Source of the DNA: Sulfurimonas sp.
Lineage (GTDB): Bacteria; Campylobacterota; Campylobacteria; Campylobacterales; Sulfurimonadaceae
Assembly (NCBI GenBank): GCA_027063745.1
Contig: JAMORG010000056.1
Coordinates: 1 to 37,604 of the forward strand
Direction of reading: 5' to 3'
DNA: 37,604 nt
Shown: positions 17,676-25,281 of the stretch, piece by piece
Numbering within the stretch: the first letter of the stretch is position 1
How the letters are laid out: each line of letters starts with the position of its first letter
Made by a program: the position numbers and the translations under genes
Notes under the pieces: model-generated
What the model was told of the DNA's origin: nothing
The model's database searches: none
The model's input: only the letters and a program-made list of their open reading frames with translations

Positions 17676-18062
17676 CTACTTCGAATTAACTGCGTACTTG
17701 CCACTTCCTAAAAAGATGATAGAGAGAGCCAACACAAGATAAAGGAGTGGTGTCTCCCACACAAGACCACCATGCCCTCCCAGGGTCCATGCAAATCCAT
17801 ATGCCAGATAGATGGCCATAAGCATATTTATAACAACAACTCCGGATGCAAAACGCCCATAGAGACCAAGCAGTATAAATATTGGTGCAATAAGTTCACC
17901 AAGATAGACCCCATATGCCAAAAACTCAGGCAAACCATGCGAGAGTACAAGAGATTTCACGCCTCCTATGCCATGAATAAGCTTATGCACTCCGTGAAAG
18001 AGTAAAAGTACTGCAAGTGTGACACGCAAAAGCAGTTTTGCCAGATCTGTCTGTATCAACAT
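17676..18062 (-). CDS. DoxX family membrane protein
   Basis: A 128-aa protein with four membrane segments and the DoxX pattern: LLLRVTLAVLLLFHGVHKLIHG (10-31), then AYGVYLGELIAPIFILLGL, and a GHGGLVWETPLLYLV segment before the last helix. DoxX proteins are linked to thiosulfate:quinone oxidoreductase in archaea and to redox or sulfur stress complexes elsewhere; the role here is not shown. The ATG directly follows the stop of the upstream 64-aa gene, whose end supplies the AAGGAT ribosome site. Confidence 0.85.
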   Translation of the reverse strand: MLIQTDLAKLLLRVTLAVLLLFHGVHKLIHGIGGVKSLVLSHGLPEFLAYGVYLGELIAPIFILLGLYGRFASGVVVINMLMAIYLAYGFAWTLGGHGGLVWETPLLYLVLALSIIFLGSGKYAVNSK

Positions 18063-18257
18063 CTACTTATCCTTTTTCTTACGAAATTTACATGAGCCTA
18101 CGCTTATCTCTTTACCATTTTCAATGCTCTCTTTTACATAAGAGAGTGTACCCTGCGGGTCAATATCACCAACTTCTTCAGAGATAATCTTTAGTAAATC
18201 TTTTTCACCTGTTAACTGCCAGATTTTTTCATAATTATAGCGAGTCTCTATTTTCAT
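18063..18257 (-). CDS. 64-aa conserved-looking protein of unknown function
   Basis: I chose the ATG at 18257 rather than the in-frame one at 18275. GAGGAG, formed by the last codons of rmuC, lies 7 bases upstream, and the earlier ATG would lie inside rmuC ahead of that site. The product is soluble and charged (MKIETRYNYEKIWQL... SCKFRKKKDK) with one Cys near the C-terminus. The segment WQLTGEKDLLKIISEEVGDIDPQ suggests a small alpha/beta fold. It is embedded between rmuC and doxX with no spare bases on the doxX side, so it is translated from the same message. I do not recognise the family. Confidence 0.7.
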   Translation of the reverse strand: MKIETRYNYEKIWQLTGEKDLLKIISEEVGDIDPQGTLSYVKESIENGKEISVGSCKFRKKKDK

Positions 18258-18261
18258 ATTA

Positions 18262-19548
18262 TCACTCCTCTTCACTGCTCTTTAAAGGCAGCTCTTTTTT
18301 TGTTTTGATACCTAGCTCCATAATATTTTTTGCCCGTTTGATAACATTGCCTCGACCACTTGAGAGTCTGTTCATCGCTTTATCATACGACTCTTGCGTT
18401 TTTTGCAGTTGATTTCCTACATTTTTCATCTCATCGACAAAGAGTATCAGCTTGTCAAGCATTGCCTCAGCCTCTTTGGCTATCTTTTTGGCATGTTCTT
18501 CTTGATGTTTTGTTCGCCATATATGCTCTATTGTTCTGAGAGTTACTAAGAGTGTTGAAGGAGAAACAACTAAAATATTGTTCTCAAACGCATTTTTGAA
18601 AAACTCGCCGTCTTTTTCTAAAGCAAGTAAAAATGCCCCCTCAATAGGTAAAAACATCAAAACAAAATCCAGACTGTTTATACCCTCTAAATCTTCATAT
18701 TTTTTAGCCTTGAGCTCTTTGATATGAGATGCAATGCTTTGTAAATGTTCTTTAAGATAACGCTCACGCTCTTTTTCATCTTCTGCATTTACAAAACGCT
18801 CATACGCAGAGAGTGAAACTTTTGAGTCAATAATGACATCTCTTCCCTCAGGCATATGAATAATAACATCGGGACGGTATGTTTTACCCTCCTCTGACTT
18901 GCGTGAGGCTTGCAGTTCATATTCAACCCCCTCACGCAGTCCTGACTGTTCAAGTATGCGTTCTAAAACAAGCTCTCCCCAGTTTCCCTGTATTTTGTTT
19001 TCACCTTTAAGTGCTTTTGTAAGATTGAGCGCTTCGGTTGCAAGTTGCTGGTTAAGCTCTTCAAGGCGTTTGAGCTCATTTTTAAGCAGATGTCTCTCTT
19101 TTAGCTCTACTTCAAACTGCTCTTGTGAACTTTTGGCAAAAGATGCAACCTGTTCGCGAAAAGGTTTTAAGAAAAGTTCCAACTGCTCTTTGTTCAAAGA
19201 GCTGAACTGTTTTGATTTTTCATCAAATATTTTAGAGGAGAGATTTGTAAACTCGCGTGAGAGTTCCTCTTTTGCATTTTGTAAAAGTTGCAGTTTCTCT
19301 TGTGAACTTTGTATCTCCTGCTCATATCTACTCTCTAAAACAGCCCTCTGTATCTCAAGATCTTTTAACTCCTCACGCAGGCGCTCTTTTTGATTGTTTG
19401 TAGCCTCAAGCTCCTCTTGCAACTCTAAAATCACTGCATCTTTATGACGGAGCTGTTTTGAAAAGAAAAAAAGAAGAAAAAGGGCAATAAGAAAAAATAT
19501 AATCGATGCTATCTGATAAATCTCAATACTGTTTAGATCAATGTTCAT
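18262..19548 (-). CDS. rmuC: DNA recombination protein RmuC homologue
   Basis: A 428-aa protein with an N-terminal membrane segment (about 10-28), a long coiled coil rich in Glu/Leu/Lys (about 30-190) and the conserved RmuC nuclease-like domain (about 190-370). That domain has KGENKIQGNWGELVLERILEQSGL, YRPDVIIHMPEGRDVIIDSKVSL (the PD-(D/E)xK-like D...DSK core) and FLPIEGAFLLAL. In E. coli RmuC limits inversions at short inverted repeats; biochemical activity is not established. It is first in the rmuC-64aa-doxX unit. Confidence 0.93.
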   Translation of the reverse strand: MNIDLNSIEIYQIASIIFFLIALFLLFFFSKQLRHKDAVILELQEELEATNNQKERLREELKDLEIQRAVLESRYEQEIQSSQEKLQLLQNAKEELSREFTNLSSKIFDEKSKQFSSLNKEQLELFLKPFREQVASFAKSSQEQFEVELKERHLLKNELKRLEELNQQLATEALNLTKALKGENKIQGNWGELVLERILEQSGLREGVEYELQASRKSEEGKTYRPDVIIHMPEGRDVIIDSKVSLSAYERFVNAEDEKERERYLKEHLQSIASHIKELKAKKYEDLEGINSLDFVLMFLPIEGAFLLALEKDGEFFKNAFENNILVVSPSTLLVTLRTIEHIWRTKHQEEHAKKIAKEAEAMLDKLILFVDEMKNVGNQLQKTQESYDKAMNRLSSGRGNVIKRAKNIMELGIKTKKELPLKSSEEE

Positions 19549-19570
19549 AAAAACTCCAACTTTTTTTACT

Positions 19571-19576
19571 ATTATA
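19571..19576 (-). promoter_or_regulatory. -10 box of rmuC
   Basis: TATAAT on the minus strand within TGTATAATAG, 22 bases before the rmuC ATG. The GGAG ribosome site lies between it and the start. Confidence 0.5.
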
Positions 19577-19693
19577 CAGCCTTTGCTTGTAAATTATATA
19601 AAACATGACAAAATGAAATATCATAAAGTAGCAATATAAACTTAAGTAATTAAAAAAATTTGTAACTTTAATAAAAACTTAGAAAAATTCAGG

Positions 19694-19699
19694 TATAAT
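19694..19699 (+). promoter_or_regulatory. -10 box of the DEAD-box helicase, with a ~95-base leader
   Basis: GGTATAAT following about 70 bases of A/T-rich sequence (a probable UP-like region). Transcription would begin near 19706, leaving a leader of about 95 bases. It ends in an AAAGGA ribosome site and can fold (AGATG at about 19722 with CATCT near 19770). Confidence 0.55.
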
Positions 19700-19800
19700 T
19701 CCACAAATATTTTTAAGGGGAAGATGCCCTGATAGACCTGAGTATTCGTAGTAAAGTTCAATGCAAGCGTCATCTCCTTGAAAGATTATAAAGGATTTAG

Positions 19801-21324
19801 ATGCAAGAAAATGCACAAACAAACGAAACAACAAACGAAGAAAAAGTCATGACCTTTGAAGAATTAGGTCTTAAACCACAACTACTCAAAAGTATCAAAG
19901 AAGCAGGTTTCACTGCTCCATCACCTATCCAGGCAAAAGCTATTCCGGTTATTTTAGCAGGTAAAGACATTGTAGGTCAAGCACATACAGGTACTGGTAA
20001 AACTGCAGCTTTTGCTCTTCCGGCACTTAACAACATGAAACTTGACGGTTCTGTTGAACTTCTCGTTATCACTCCTACACGTGAGCTAGCTACTCAAGTA
20101 AGTGATGAGATCTTCAAATATGGCCGTAACCTAGGTGTTAAGACTGTAACAGTATATGGCGGCAGCTCATACAAACGTCAACTTGACCTTATTAGCCGTG
20201 GGGCTTCTGTAGTAGTAGCAACACCTGGTAGAATGCTGGATATCCTTAAAAAAGGAATGCTTACAGATTTCAAACCAAGTATGGTAGTTCTTGATGAAGC
20301 CGATGAGATGCTTGATATGGGATTTTTGGATGATATCAATGAGATCTTCTCATACCTTCCAACTGATCGCCAAACACTTCTTTTTAGTGCGACTATGCCG
20401 CAGCCTATTAAAACTTTGGCAAACAGAATCTTGAAAGACCCAGTTTTTATCTCTATCACACAGGGTGAGACAACAAACTCTGACATCGAACAACTCTACT
20501 ATGTAATCGATGAGCATGAGCGTGATGATGCTATTATCCGTCTTATGGACTCTGAAGAGACAAAAAAAGCAGTAGTATTTTGTCGTACAAAATCAGAAGT
20601 AGATCGTCTTAGTAATGTACTTAGCAATGCCGGATACCTTGCAAACGGTCTTCACGGAGATATGGAACAACGCCAGCGTGAAAACGTTATCAAGGGTTTT
20701 AAAAACAACTCTGTTTCAGTGCTTGTAGCGACTGACGTTGCTGCTCGTGGTATCCATGTTAATAACATCAGCCACGTTTTTAACTACCATATTCCATTTG
20801 ACCCTGAGAGCTATGTTCACCGTATCGGTAGAACTGGTCGTGCCGGTACAAAAGGAAAAGCTATCACACTTTTAACTCCACTCGAGTTTAAAGAGCTTCA
20901 GCGTATTAAACAAAAAGTCGGTACATCTATGGAGCATGCGTACGTTCCTAGTAAAAATGATCTTCGCCAGACAAATATTGAAAATATTGTTAAAAACATC
21001 GAAGATCAAAAGATCTATGACGAAGCGCATAAAATTCTTGACCGTTTAAAAGAAGATATCGATGAAGAGACAATCATGTTCAAACTCATCTCTATGATTC
21101 TTGACAAACAAGATATCAAAGGGCCAAGCAATATCGGTATTCCTGCTGATAAACTTGCTGCTATTTTAGAGCGTGCAGGTAGACGTAACTCTGGAGGCGG
21201 ACGTGGTGGCAGAGGCGGCCGTGGCGGATACCGTGGAAACAGAAACCGTTCAGGTGGTGGTAGCCGTGACAGAAACAGAAGCGGTGGCGGATACCGTGGA
21301 AACAGAAGCAGAAACAGAGACTAA
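19801..21324 (+). CDS. DEAD-box ATP-dependent RNA helicase with RGG tail
   Basis: A 507-aa helicase. The Q motif FEELGLKPQLLKSIKEAGF...PSPIQ (19-44) precedes motif I AHTGTGKT (61-68), DEAD (165-168) and SAT (196-198). The second RecA lobe contains DVAARGIH and motif VI HRIGRTGR. The C-terminus (about 461-507) is Gly/Arg/Asn/Ser-rich with several RGG/RGN repeats that bind RNA non-specifically. It resembles CsdA/RhlE-type helicases, and H. pylori RhpA, which works in the RNA degradosome. A probable role is unwinding structured RNA in ribosome assembly or decay. The long structured leader suggests post-transcriptional control. Monocistronic. Confidence 0.93.
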   Translation: MQENAQTNETTNEEKVMTFEELGLKPQLLKSIKEAGFTAPSPIQAKAIPVILAGKDIVGQAHTGTGKTAAFALPALNNMKLDGSVELLVITPTRELATQVSDEIFKYGRNLGVKTVTVYGGSSYKRQLDLISRGASVVVATPGRMLDILKKGMLTDFKPSMVVLDEADEMLDMGFLDDINEIFSYLPTDRQTLLFSATMPQPIKTLANRILKDPVFISITQGETTNSDIEQLYYVIDEHERDDAIIRLMDSEETKKAVVFCRTKSEVDRLSNVLSNAGYLANGLHGDMEQRQRENVIKGFKNNSVSVLVATDVAARGIHVNNISHVFNYHIPFDPESYVHRIGRTGRAGTKGKAITLLTPLEFKELQRIKQKVGTSMEHAYVPSKNDLRQTNIENIVKNIEDQKIYDEAHKILDRLKEDIDEETIMFKLISMILDKQDIKGPSNIGIPADKLAAILERAGRRNSGGGRGGRGGRGGYRGNRNRSGGGSRDRNRSGGGYRGNRSRNRD

Positions 21325-21335
21325 TCAGCCTCTAT

Positions 21336-21358
21336 ACTCTCACCTTTTGTGTGAGAGT
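21336..21358 (+). terminator. Terminator of the DEAD-box helicase gene
   Basis: A perfect 8-bp stem ACTCTCAC / GTGAGAGT with a 7-base loop, followed on the plus strand by the pyrimidine-rich TCCCTCCTCTTTACTTTT. It lies 12 bases after the stop codon. Confidence 0.65.
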
Positions 21359-21386
21359 TCCCTCCTCTTTACTTTTAACCTTATGT

Positions 21387-21392
21387 TATAAT
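21387..21392 (+). promoter_or_regulatory. -10 box of the HIT-family gene
   Basis: GTTATAAT, 20 bases before the TTG start at 21413. It gives a leader of about 14 bases that just includes AAAAAGG as ribosome site. Confidence 0.5.
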
Positions 21393-21412
21393 TTGACAAA
21401 AAGGTTACACAC

Positions 21413-21796
21413 TTGCAATCCCAACTTATTTACCAAAACAAAAACTTTTATATAGAAGTAGAACCATCCACTATTCCGTGGCTAAAGATTTTTACAAAAG
21501 AACCCTTTTTAGAGCTAACTGATATGCCGCGTGAGCTGCGTGAGCAACTTTGGAATATCTACTATATAGTTGAACATGAAATGCGCATATACTACCGTCC
21601 TACAAAGATTAACATGGCATCTTTTGCCAATATGCTTCCTCGTGTACACATCCATGTAATGGCACGCTTTGAAAATGACAGCCACTTTCCAAACCCTATG
21701 TGGGGAGAGCAACTGCGTGAGACAAAACTTGATCTTCCTGATGAAGAGGAGTTTTATAAAAGAGTCTTTGAAGCTTTGCAGGGCTTAGAAAATTAA
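21413..21796 (+). CDS. HIT-family nucleotide-binding protein
   Basis: A 127-aa protein of the histidine-triad superfamily, which hydrolyses or transfers nucleotidyl groups. It starts at TTG, with AAGG about 9 bases upstream; no ATG exists before the conserved region. The triad region is RVHIHVMARFENDSHFPNPMWG (about 76-97). The first triad position is Arg-Val instead of His-x, the second and third His are kept, and the PNPxWG tail matches the HIT subgroup that also has a non-His first position. The physiological substrate is unknown (dinucleoside polyphosphate or AMP adducts are typical). It is probably monocistronic and converges on fabH across a structured gap. Confidence 0.8.
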   Translation: MQSQLIYQNKNFYIEVEPSTIPWLKIFTKEPFLELTDMPRELREQLWNIYYIVEHEMRIYYRPTKINMASFANMLPRVHIHVMARFENDSHFPNPMWGEQLRETKLDLPDEEEFYKRVFEALQGLEN

Positions 21797-21876
21797 TTGT
21801 TTAGTTTGTAATGTTTTATTCCCGACGGGGATGTTTGGAATCAGACAAAAGTAGTTTTTGCCTCTAAAATTCTTGA

Positions 21877-21973
21877 TTTTGTTCAAATTCAAGGCGAATT
21901 TTTGTTTTATTGAGGAGCTTACTGAAGTAAGTGACGAAAGAAAAGAAAAGTCCAACGCAGAAGTTGGACAAAA
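21877..21973. repeat. 97-base imperfect long inverted repeat in the HIT-fabH gap
   Basis: The outer arms TTTTGTTCAA (21877-21886) and TTGGACAAAA (21964-21973) pair over 10 bases with one G-T. The inner arms CTTAC (21918-21922) and GTAAG (21927-21931) share the same centre near 21925, and the middle is T-rich on one side, A-rich on the other. The whole gap 21797-21976 has no gene. It also contains a small hairpin ATTCCC-GAC-GGGGAT near 21820. The element may be a dispersed intergenic repeat; copies elsewhere cannot be checked here. Confidence 0.5.
21950..21969 (-). terminator. Terminator of the ndk-fabH operon
   Basis: A perfect 7-bp stem GTCCAAC / GTTGGAC with a 6-base loop. On the minus strand TTTTCTTTTC follows directly. 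It lies 7 bases after the fabH stop codon and within the 3' half of the long inverted repeat. Confidence 0.7.
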
Positions 21974-21976
21974 GCA

Positions 21977-22975
21977 TTATTTTAGTGGTGAAAATGGAAC
22001 GAGTGCACTTCCCCAGGTCAATCCCCCACCAAAAGCATCAAGCAGCATCAACTCACCGGCTTCTAACTCTCCTGATTCATAAAGATCATTAATAGCCATA
22101 GGAATGGATGCTCCTGAGGTATTTCCATATTTATGCACTGTTAGAACCACCTGCTCAGGAGTCATCTTCAATGCATCACCAACTGCTTTAATAATGCGGT
22201 AATTTGCCTGATGTGGAACAAAATGCTTGATATCTTCACTCTTGATGTTGTTTTCAGCCAAAATCTCTTTAACATCATTTGTCAATGTTCTTACTGCAAC
22301 CTTGAAAGTTTCATTACCTTTCATCTGCATATAAGTTCCAGCTGCTTCACCCTCAAGTGCATCATGCGCAGATCCGCTTCCACCGTTTGGTGTCATTAAA
22401 AGATCTGCGTACTCACCGTCAGCACCTGTGTGTACATCAATGATAGCTTCATCTTTGTCCTCAGTCGCAGAGATAACAGCAGCACCTGCACCATCTCCAA
22501 AAAGGATACATGTACCACGGTCACTGTAGTCTGTGATTGCAGAGAGTTTTTCTGCACCGACAATAAGTACATTTTTCTTCATCCCAGACTCTATAAATGC
22601 TTTTGCAACTGAAAGTGCATATACAAAACCTGTACATGCTGCTGAAATATCAAATGCAGTTGCACCCTTGATTCCTAATTTTGTTGCGATTATAGTAGCA
22701 GTTGAAGGCATACAAAAATAATCAGGTGAGATAGTGGCACATACGACCATATCGATATCTTCTTTATTAATGCCACTGCGTTCAATCGCTTTTGTAGCTG
22801 CTTTTACACCCAGGTCACTAGTAAATTCATCTTTAGCTGCAATATGGCGCTCTTTAATACCTGTACGCTTTGTAATCCATTCATCTGAAGTATCAACCAT
22901 TTTTGAAAGATCTTCATTTGTCAAAACTTTTTGTGGTACATAAGCACCAATAGAGCGAAATGCAGCATATGACAT
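21977..22975 (-). CDS. fabH: 3-oxoacyl-[acyl-carrier-protein] synthase III
   Basis: Condenses acetyl-CoA with malonyl-ACP to start fatty-acid synthesis. It has 332 aa and a thiolase fold. The catalytic triad is C114 (SAACTGF), H255 (VPHQANYRI) and N285 (KYGNTSGAS). The N-terminal [14 protein letters not shown] block binds CoA. It follows plsX by one base, the final gene of ndk-DUF177-rpmF-plsX-fabH. FabI is encoded elsewhere in this window. Confidence 0.97.
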   Translation of the reverse strand: MSYAAFRSIGAYVPQKVLTNEDLSKMVDTSDEWITKRTGIKERHIAAKDEFTSDLGVKAATKAIERSGINKEDIDMVVCATISPDYFCMPSTATIIATKLGIKGATAFDISAACTGFVYALSVAKAFIESGMKKNVLIVGAEKLSAITDYSDRGTCILFGDGAGAAVISATEDKDEAIIDVHTGADGEYADLLMTPNGGSGSAHDALEGEAAGTYMQMKGNETFKVAVRTLTNDVKEILAENNIKSEDIKHFVPHQANYRIIKAVGDALKMTPEQVVLTVHKYGNTSGASIPMAINDLYESGELEAGELMLLDAFGGGLTWGSALVPFSPLK

Positions 22976-22976
22976 A

Positions 22977-23972
22977 CTAATCCTTTTGTTTAAGCTCAGC
23001 TAATCTATCTGTAATGTGGTTATTGACACCAGTATCTACATAAGCGATAGCTTGAAAAATTGCATTTTGAATTGCTTTTGCATTACTTTTACCATGCGAA
23101 ACAATTGCACAACCTTTAATACCTATAAGTGGTGCTCCACCTACTTCAGCATAATCAATCTCTTTTTTAAGTAGTTTAAATACACGACGCATCAAAAGTG
23201 CACCTGTAATACGGATAGGAGATTTTTTAATATAATCTTTAATTAGAGTAGAGATAGTTGATGCCACTCCCTCACTCGTTTTTAAAACAAGATTACCAAC
23301 AAATCCATCACAGGTAATTACATCACAAGAACCATTAAAGATGTCTCCACCTTCAACATTTCCTTTAAAACCACGATAACCCTTTAAGAGTTTAAAAGCA
23401 GCTTTTGTAACTTCATTTCCTTTAGAGTCCTCTTCACCATTTGCAAGCAGACCGATAGATGGTTCATCTATACCCAAAACATCCTCTGCATAACAGCCAC
23501 CCATTACAGCAAACTCTGCTAAGTGTTCAGGCTTTGAGTCAACATTTGCACCAACATCAAGTACAACGGAACGACGACCCGTTTTTGTCGGCATCAACGT
23601 TACAAGTGCAGGACGAGAAACACCTTGTAAGCGACCAAGACGAAGAGTGGCGAGTGTCATTGTAGCACCACTGTGTCCAGCACTCACTACACCGTCAGCT
23701 TCACCGTTTCGTACAAGCTCCACTGCTTTGTATATTGTGCTCTCTTTTCGCTTTACCGCATCAGTAGCAGCATCACTCATAGCGATTACGTCATCTGCTT
23801 CAACAATTAAAATCTTATCTCTATAACGTTTTGGTAACAGAGGTAAAATTTCTGATTTTTTCCCTACAAGAATAGGTGTGAAGTTCTTTTTCTTAAGTGC
23901 GTTAATACATCCCTTTACAATTGGTTCGGGACCGAAGTCCCCTCCCATTGCATCAATTGCAATTTTTACCAT
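22977..23972 (-). CDS. plsX: Phosphate acyltransferase PlsX
   Basis: Makes acyl-phosphate from acyl-ACP for PlsY, the first step of bacterial phospholipid synthesis. It has 331 aa. Conserved parts are [18 protein letters not shown] (4-21), [53 protein letters not shown] and [15 protein letters not shown]. It starts 4 bases after the rpmF stop. Its place between rpmF and fabH is conserved in many bacteria, linking membrane lipid supply with ribosome synthesis. Confidence 0.97.
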   Translation of the reverse strand: MVKIAIDAMGGDFGPEPIVKGCINALKKKNFTPILVGKKSEILPLLPKRYRDKILIVEADDVIAMSDAATDAVKRKESTIYKAVELVRNGEADGVVSAGHSGATMTLATLRLGRLQGVSRPALVTLMPTKTGRRSVVLDVGANVDSKPEHLAEFAVMGGCYAEDVLGIDEPSIGLLANGEEDSKGNEVTKAAFKLLKGYRGFKGNVEGGDIFNGSCDVITCDGFVGNLVLKTSEGVASTISTLIKDYIKKSPIRITGALLMRRVFKLLKKEIDYAEVGGAPLIGIKGCAIVSHGKSNAKAIQNAIFQAIAYVDTGVNNHITDRLAELKQKD

Positions 23973-23976
23973 TTAA

Positions 23977-24126
23977 TTATTTATACTCACCAGTAGTTGG
24001 GTTGATGTGGTGTGGTAATCTGTATGTTCCGTCTTTATCTTTAACCGGACGAGCTAAAGAAATTTTATAATGTGTTCTACGTTTTGCCGAACGAGAGTGT
24101 GATACTCTTCTCTTAGGTACTGCCAT
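23977..24126 (-). CDS. rpmF: 50S ribosomal protein L32
   Basis: A 49-aa basic protein read from ATG at 24124-24126 to TAA at 23977-23979. Translation gives [17 protein letters not shown] followed by [11 protein letters not shown] and [13 protein letters not shown], the L32 pattern. It lacks the zinc-binding Cys pairs found in some L32 forms, keeping HH-x-INP at the C-terminus. AAGGAAAAC sits 5-8 bases before the start. It is 4 bases upstream of plsX. The gene is too short for usual ORF cut-offs but is certain from sequence and from the conserved DUF177-rpmF-plsX order. Confidence 0.95.
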   Translation of the reverse strand: MAVPKRRVSHSRSAKRRTHYKISLARPVKDKDGTYRLPHHINPTTGEYK

Positions 24127-24164
24127 ACTGTTTTCCTTAATTTAATTTTGTTTCATAAAATAAC

Positions 24165-24300
24165 ATAAAGGGAACCTTCATCTTATTTAATTACGGTACC
24201 GGAAATAATTCCGTTACCTACACTAATACCCCAAGGGTACTTCTTTCAGGGCTCGCAAGTTTTCCTCAGCGGAAGGCTCACGCACCTTGGTGCTTTTTTT
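24165..24300 (+). ncRNA. Candidate structured RNA between DUF177 and rpmF, family not recognised
   Basis: The 200-base gap 24127-24326 holds no ORF but shows four stem-loops: GGTACCGGAA / TTCCGTTACC (24195-24218, one mismatch), TACCC / GGGTA (24227-24239), TTTTCC / GGAAGG (24260-24276) and a terminator-like stem at 24282-24293. GGCTC-C/A-CGC motifs are repeated at 24250 and 24276. The poly-T end is on the plus strand, so a small RNA antisense to the operon is possible; the upstream -10 would be TAAAAT near 24156, which is weak. Equally it could be a leader or processing element of rpmF on the minus strand. It does not show the SRP RNA loop or RNase P, tmRNA, TPP or cobalamin motifs. Confidence 0.3.
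24282..24300 (+). terminator. Terminator-like stem and T tract opposing the ndk-fabH operon
   Basis: The palindrome GCACCTTGGTGC (4 bp stem with a CTTG loop, or 5 bp with an impossibly tight loop) is followed by seven Ts on the plus strand. There is no plus-strand gene before it for more than 2 kb, so the transcript it would end is unexplained. Confidence 0.4.
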
Positions 24301-24326
24301 AGTTAGATAGTAAAGGAGTAAAAATC

Positions 24327-24701
24327 TTAAAATTCAAACTCTTCAATATCTTTACAATTCCCACATGCATGGTAATCATTTTTGATAAGTTCTATCTCTG
24401 AGTGTAATATCTCATCGATATCTGCATATCCGTCAAAAGATTCAACAACATCTATTTCGCCGTTGTTATCATCTTTTTTATAGAGGCCATCACTGATGAA
24501 AAATTCTACTTCTTCATCAATATCAAGCTCAAAAGCTTCTGCGCAAACATCACACTCTCTAGGCATTGAACCAAAGAGGTGAGCTTTTAGCAAAATCAAT
24601 TTGCCCTCATGATACTCCAAAAAACCTTTAAAAGTTATTTCTTCAGATTTTACTTCGAAGTCAAGAGGCGTTTTTGTTACTTTTCTAAGCATTACCTTCA
24701 T
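24327..24701 (-). CDS. DUF177/YceD family protein
   Basis: A 124-aa acidic cytosolic protein with the family layout: an N-terminal beta part, CxxC at C50/C53 (RECDVCAEAF) and a second pair C113/C116 (HACGNCKD) that together could bind zinc. YceD/DUF177 proteins affect 23S rRNA accumulation in E. coli and plants, and the gene almost always precedes rpmF. Here it lies 11 bases after ndk and 200 bases before rpmF. The start ATG lacks a clear ribosome site; a Met three codons in is possible. Confidence 0.85.
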   Translation of the reverse strand: MKVMLRKVTKTPLDFEVKSEEITFKGFLEYHEGKLILLKAHLFGSMPRECDVCAEAFELDIDEEVEFFISDGLYKKDDNNGEIDVVESFDGYADIDEILHSEIELIKNDYHACGNCKDIEEFEF

Positions 24702-24712
24702 ATAGGTAAGCT

Positions 24713-25126
24713 TTAAGAAATTTCTCTCTCAGAGAAAAAGAATGCAATCTCAATAGCAGCATTTTCTAAAGAATCGCTTCCGTGAACTGCATTTGCATCT
24801 ATATTTTCAGCGAAGTCTGCACGGATAGTACCTGGCTCTGCTTCTTTAGGGTTAGTTGCACCCATTAGGTCACGGTTTTTCTTAACAGCGTTTTCGCCCT
24901 CAAGAACTGAAACCACAACTGGACCACTGATCATGAAATCAACAAGATCGTTGAAAAAAGGACGCTCTGCATGAACTGCGTAGAATGCCTCTGCATCTGC
25001 ACGAGAAAGTTGAATCTTTCTTGTTGCTGCGATTTTAAGACCATTGCTCTCAAAACGATCTAAAATTTTGCCTATAACACCTTTTGCAACTGCATCTGGC
25101 TTGATTATTGATAGTGTACGTTCCAT
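24713..25126 (-). CDS. ndk: Nucleoside diphosphate kinase
   Basis: Transfers the gamma phosphate between nucleoside di- and triphosphates. It has 137 aa from the ATG at 25126; an in-frame TTG just before it was rejected because GAGGAG lies 5 bases upstream of this ATG. Active-site H115 is in NAVHGSDS, and the N-terminal [10 protein letters not shown] is diagnostic. It heads the operon ndk-DUF177-rpmF-plsX-fabH, an order I recall from H. pylori and C. jejuni. Confidence 0.97.
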   Translation of the reverse strand: MERTLSIIKPDAVAKGVIGKILDRFESNGLKIAATRKIQLSRADAEAFYAVHAERPFFNDLVDFMISGPVVVSVLEGENAVKKNRDLMGATNPKEAEPGTIRADFAENIDANAVHGSDSLENAAIEIAFFFSEREIS

Positions 25127-25160
25127 CAAATCTCCTCTGAAAATATAAAATTGAAATGGA

Positions 25161-25166
25161 ATTATA
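25161..25166 (-). promoter_or_regulatory. -10 box of the ndk operon
   Basis: GGTATAAT on the minus strand with a T-rich run just upstream, 34 bases before the ndk ATG. Confidence 0.55.
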
Positions 25167-25242
25167 CCGAAAAAAAGATATGTTTTAGTTTAAAATGTAA
25201 ATTTTTGCTATTTGCTTAAAAAGATTGAAGTAGAAAGAGGAT

Positions 25243-25264
25243 AATCAGAGCAAAAGCTCTGATT
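25243..25264 (-). terminator. Terminator after the ferredoxin gene
   Basis: A perfect 9-bp stem AATCAGAGC / GCTCTGATT with an AAAA loop, 17 bases after the ferredoxin stop. A TTATCC tract follows on the minus strand and TTTTGTTG on the plus strand, so it may act in both directions. Confidence 0.55.
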
Positions 25265-25281
25265 TTGTTGTGAGTTAAGAT

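Noticed and set aside
18899-19393. 164-codon ORF on the plus strand opposite rmuC
   Set aside because: Its Ser/Cys/Phe/Leu-rich product is what the antisense of a Glu/Leu-rich coiled coil gives; rmuC is clearly the gene.
21181-21324. Short GC-richer repeats at the end of the helicase gene, considered as a CRISPR-like or tandem array
   Set aside because: They stay in frame and encode the RGG/RGN tail; units are irregular and there are no spacers.
24165-24300. SRP RNA, RNase P RNA, tmRNA or a TPP/cobalamin/glycine riboswitch
   Set aside because: The conserved loops of these RNAs (such as the GGAAGGAAGC-type SRP loop or the CTGAGA-ACCTGA TPP core) are missing on both strands.
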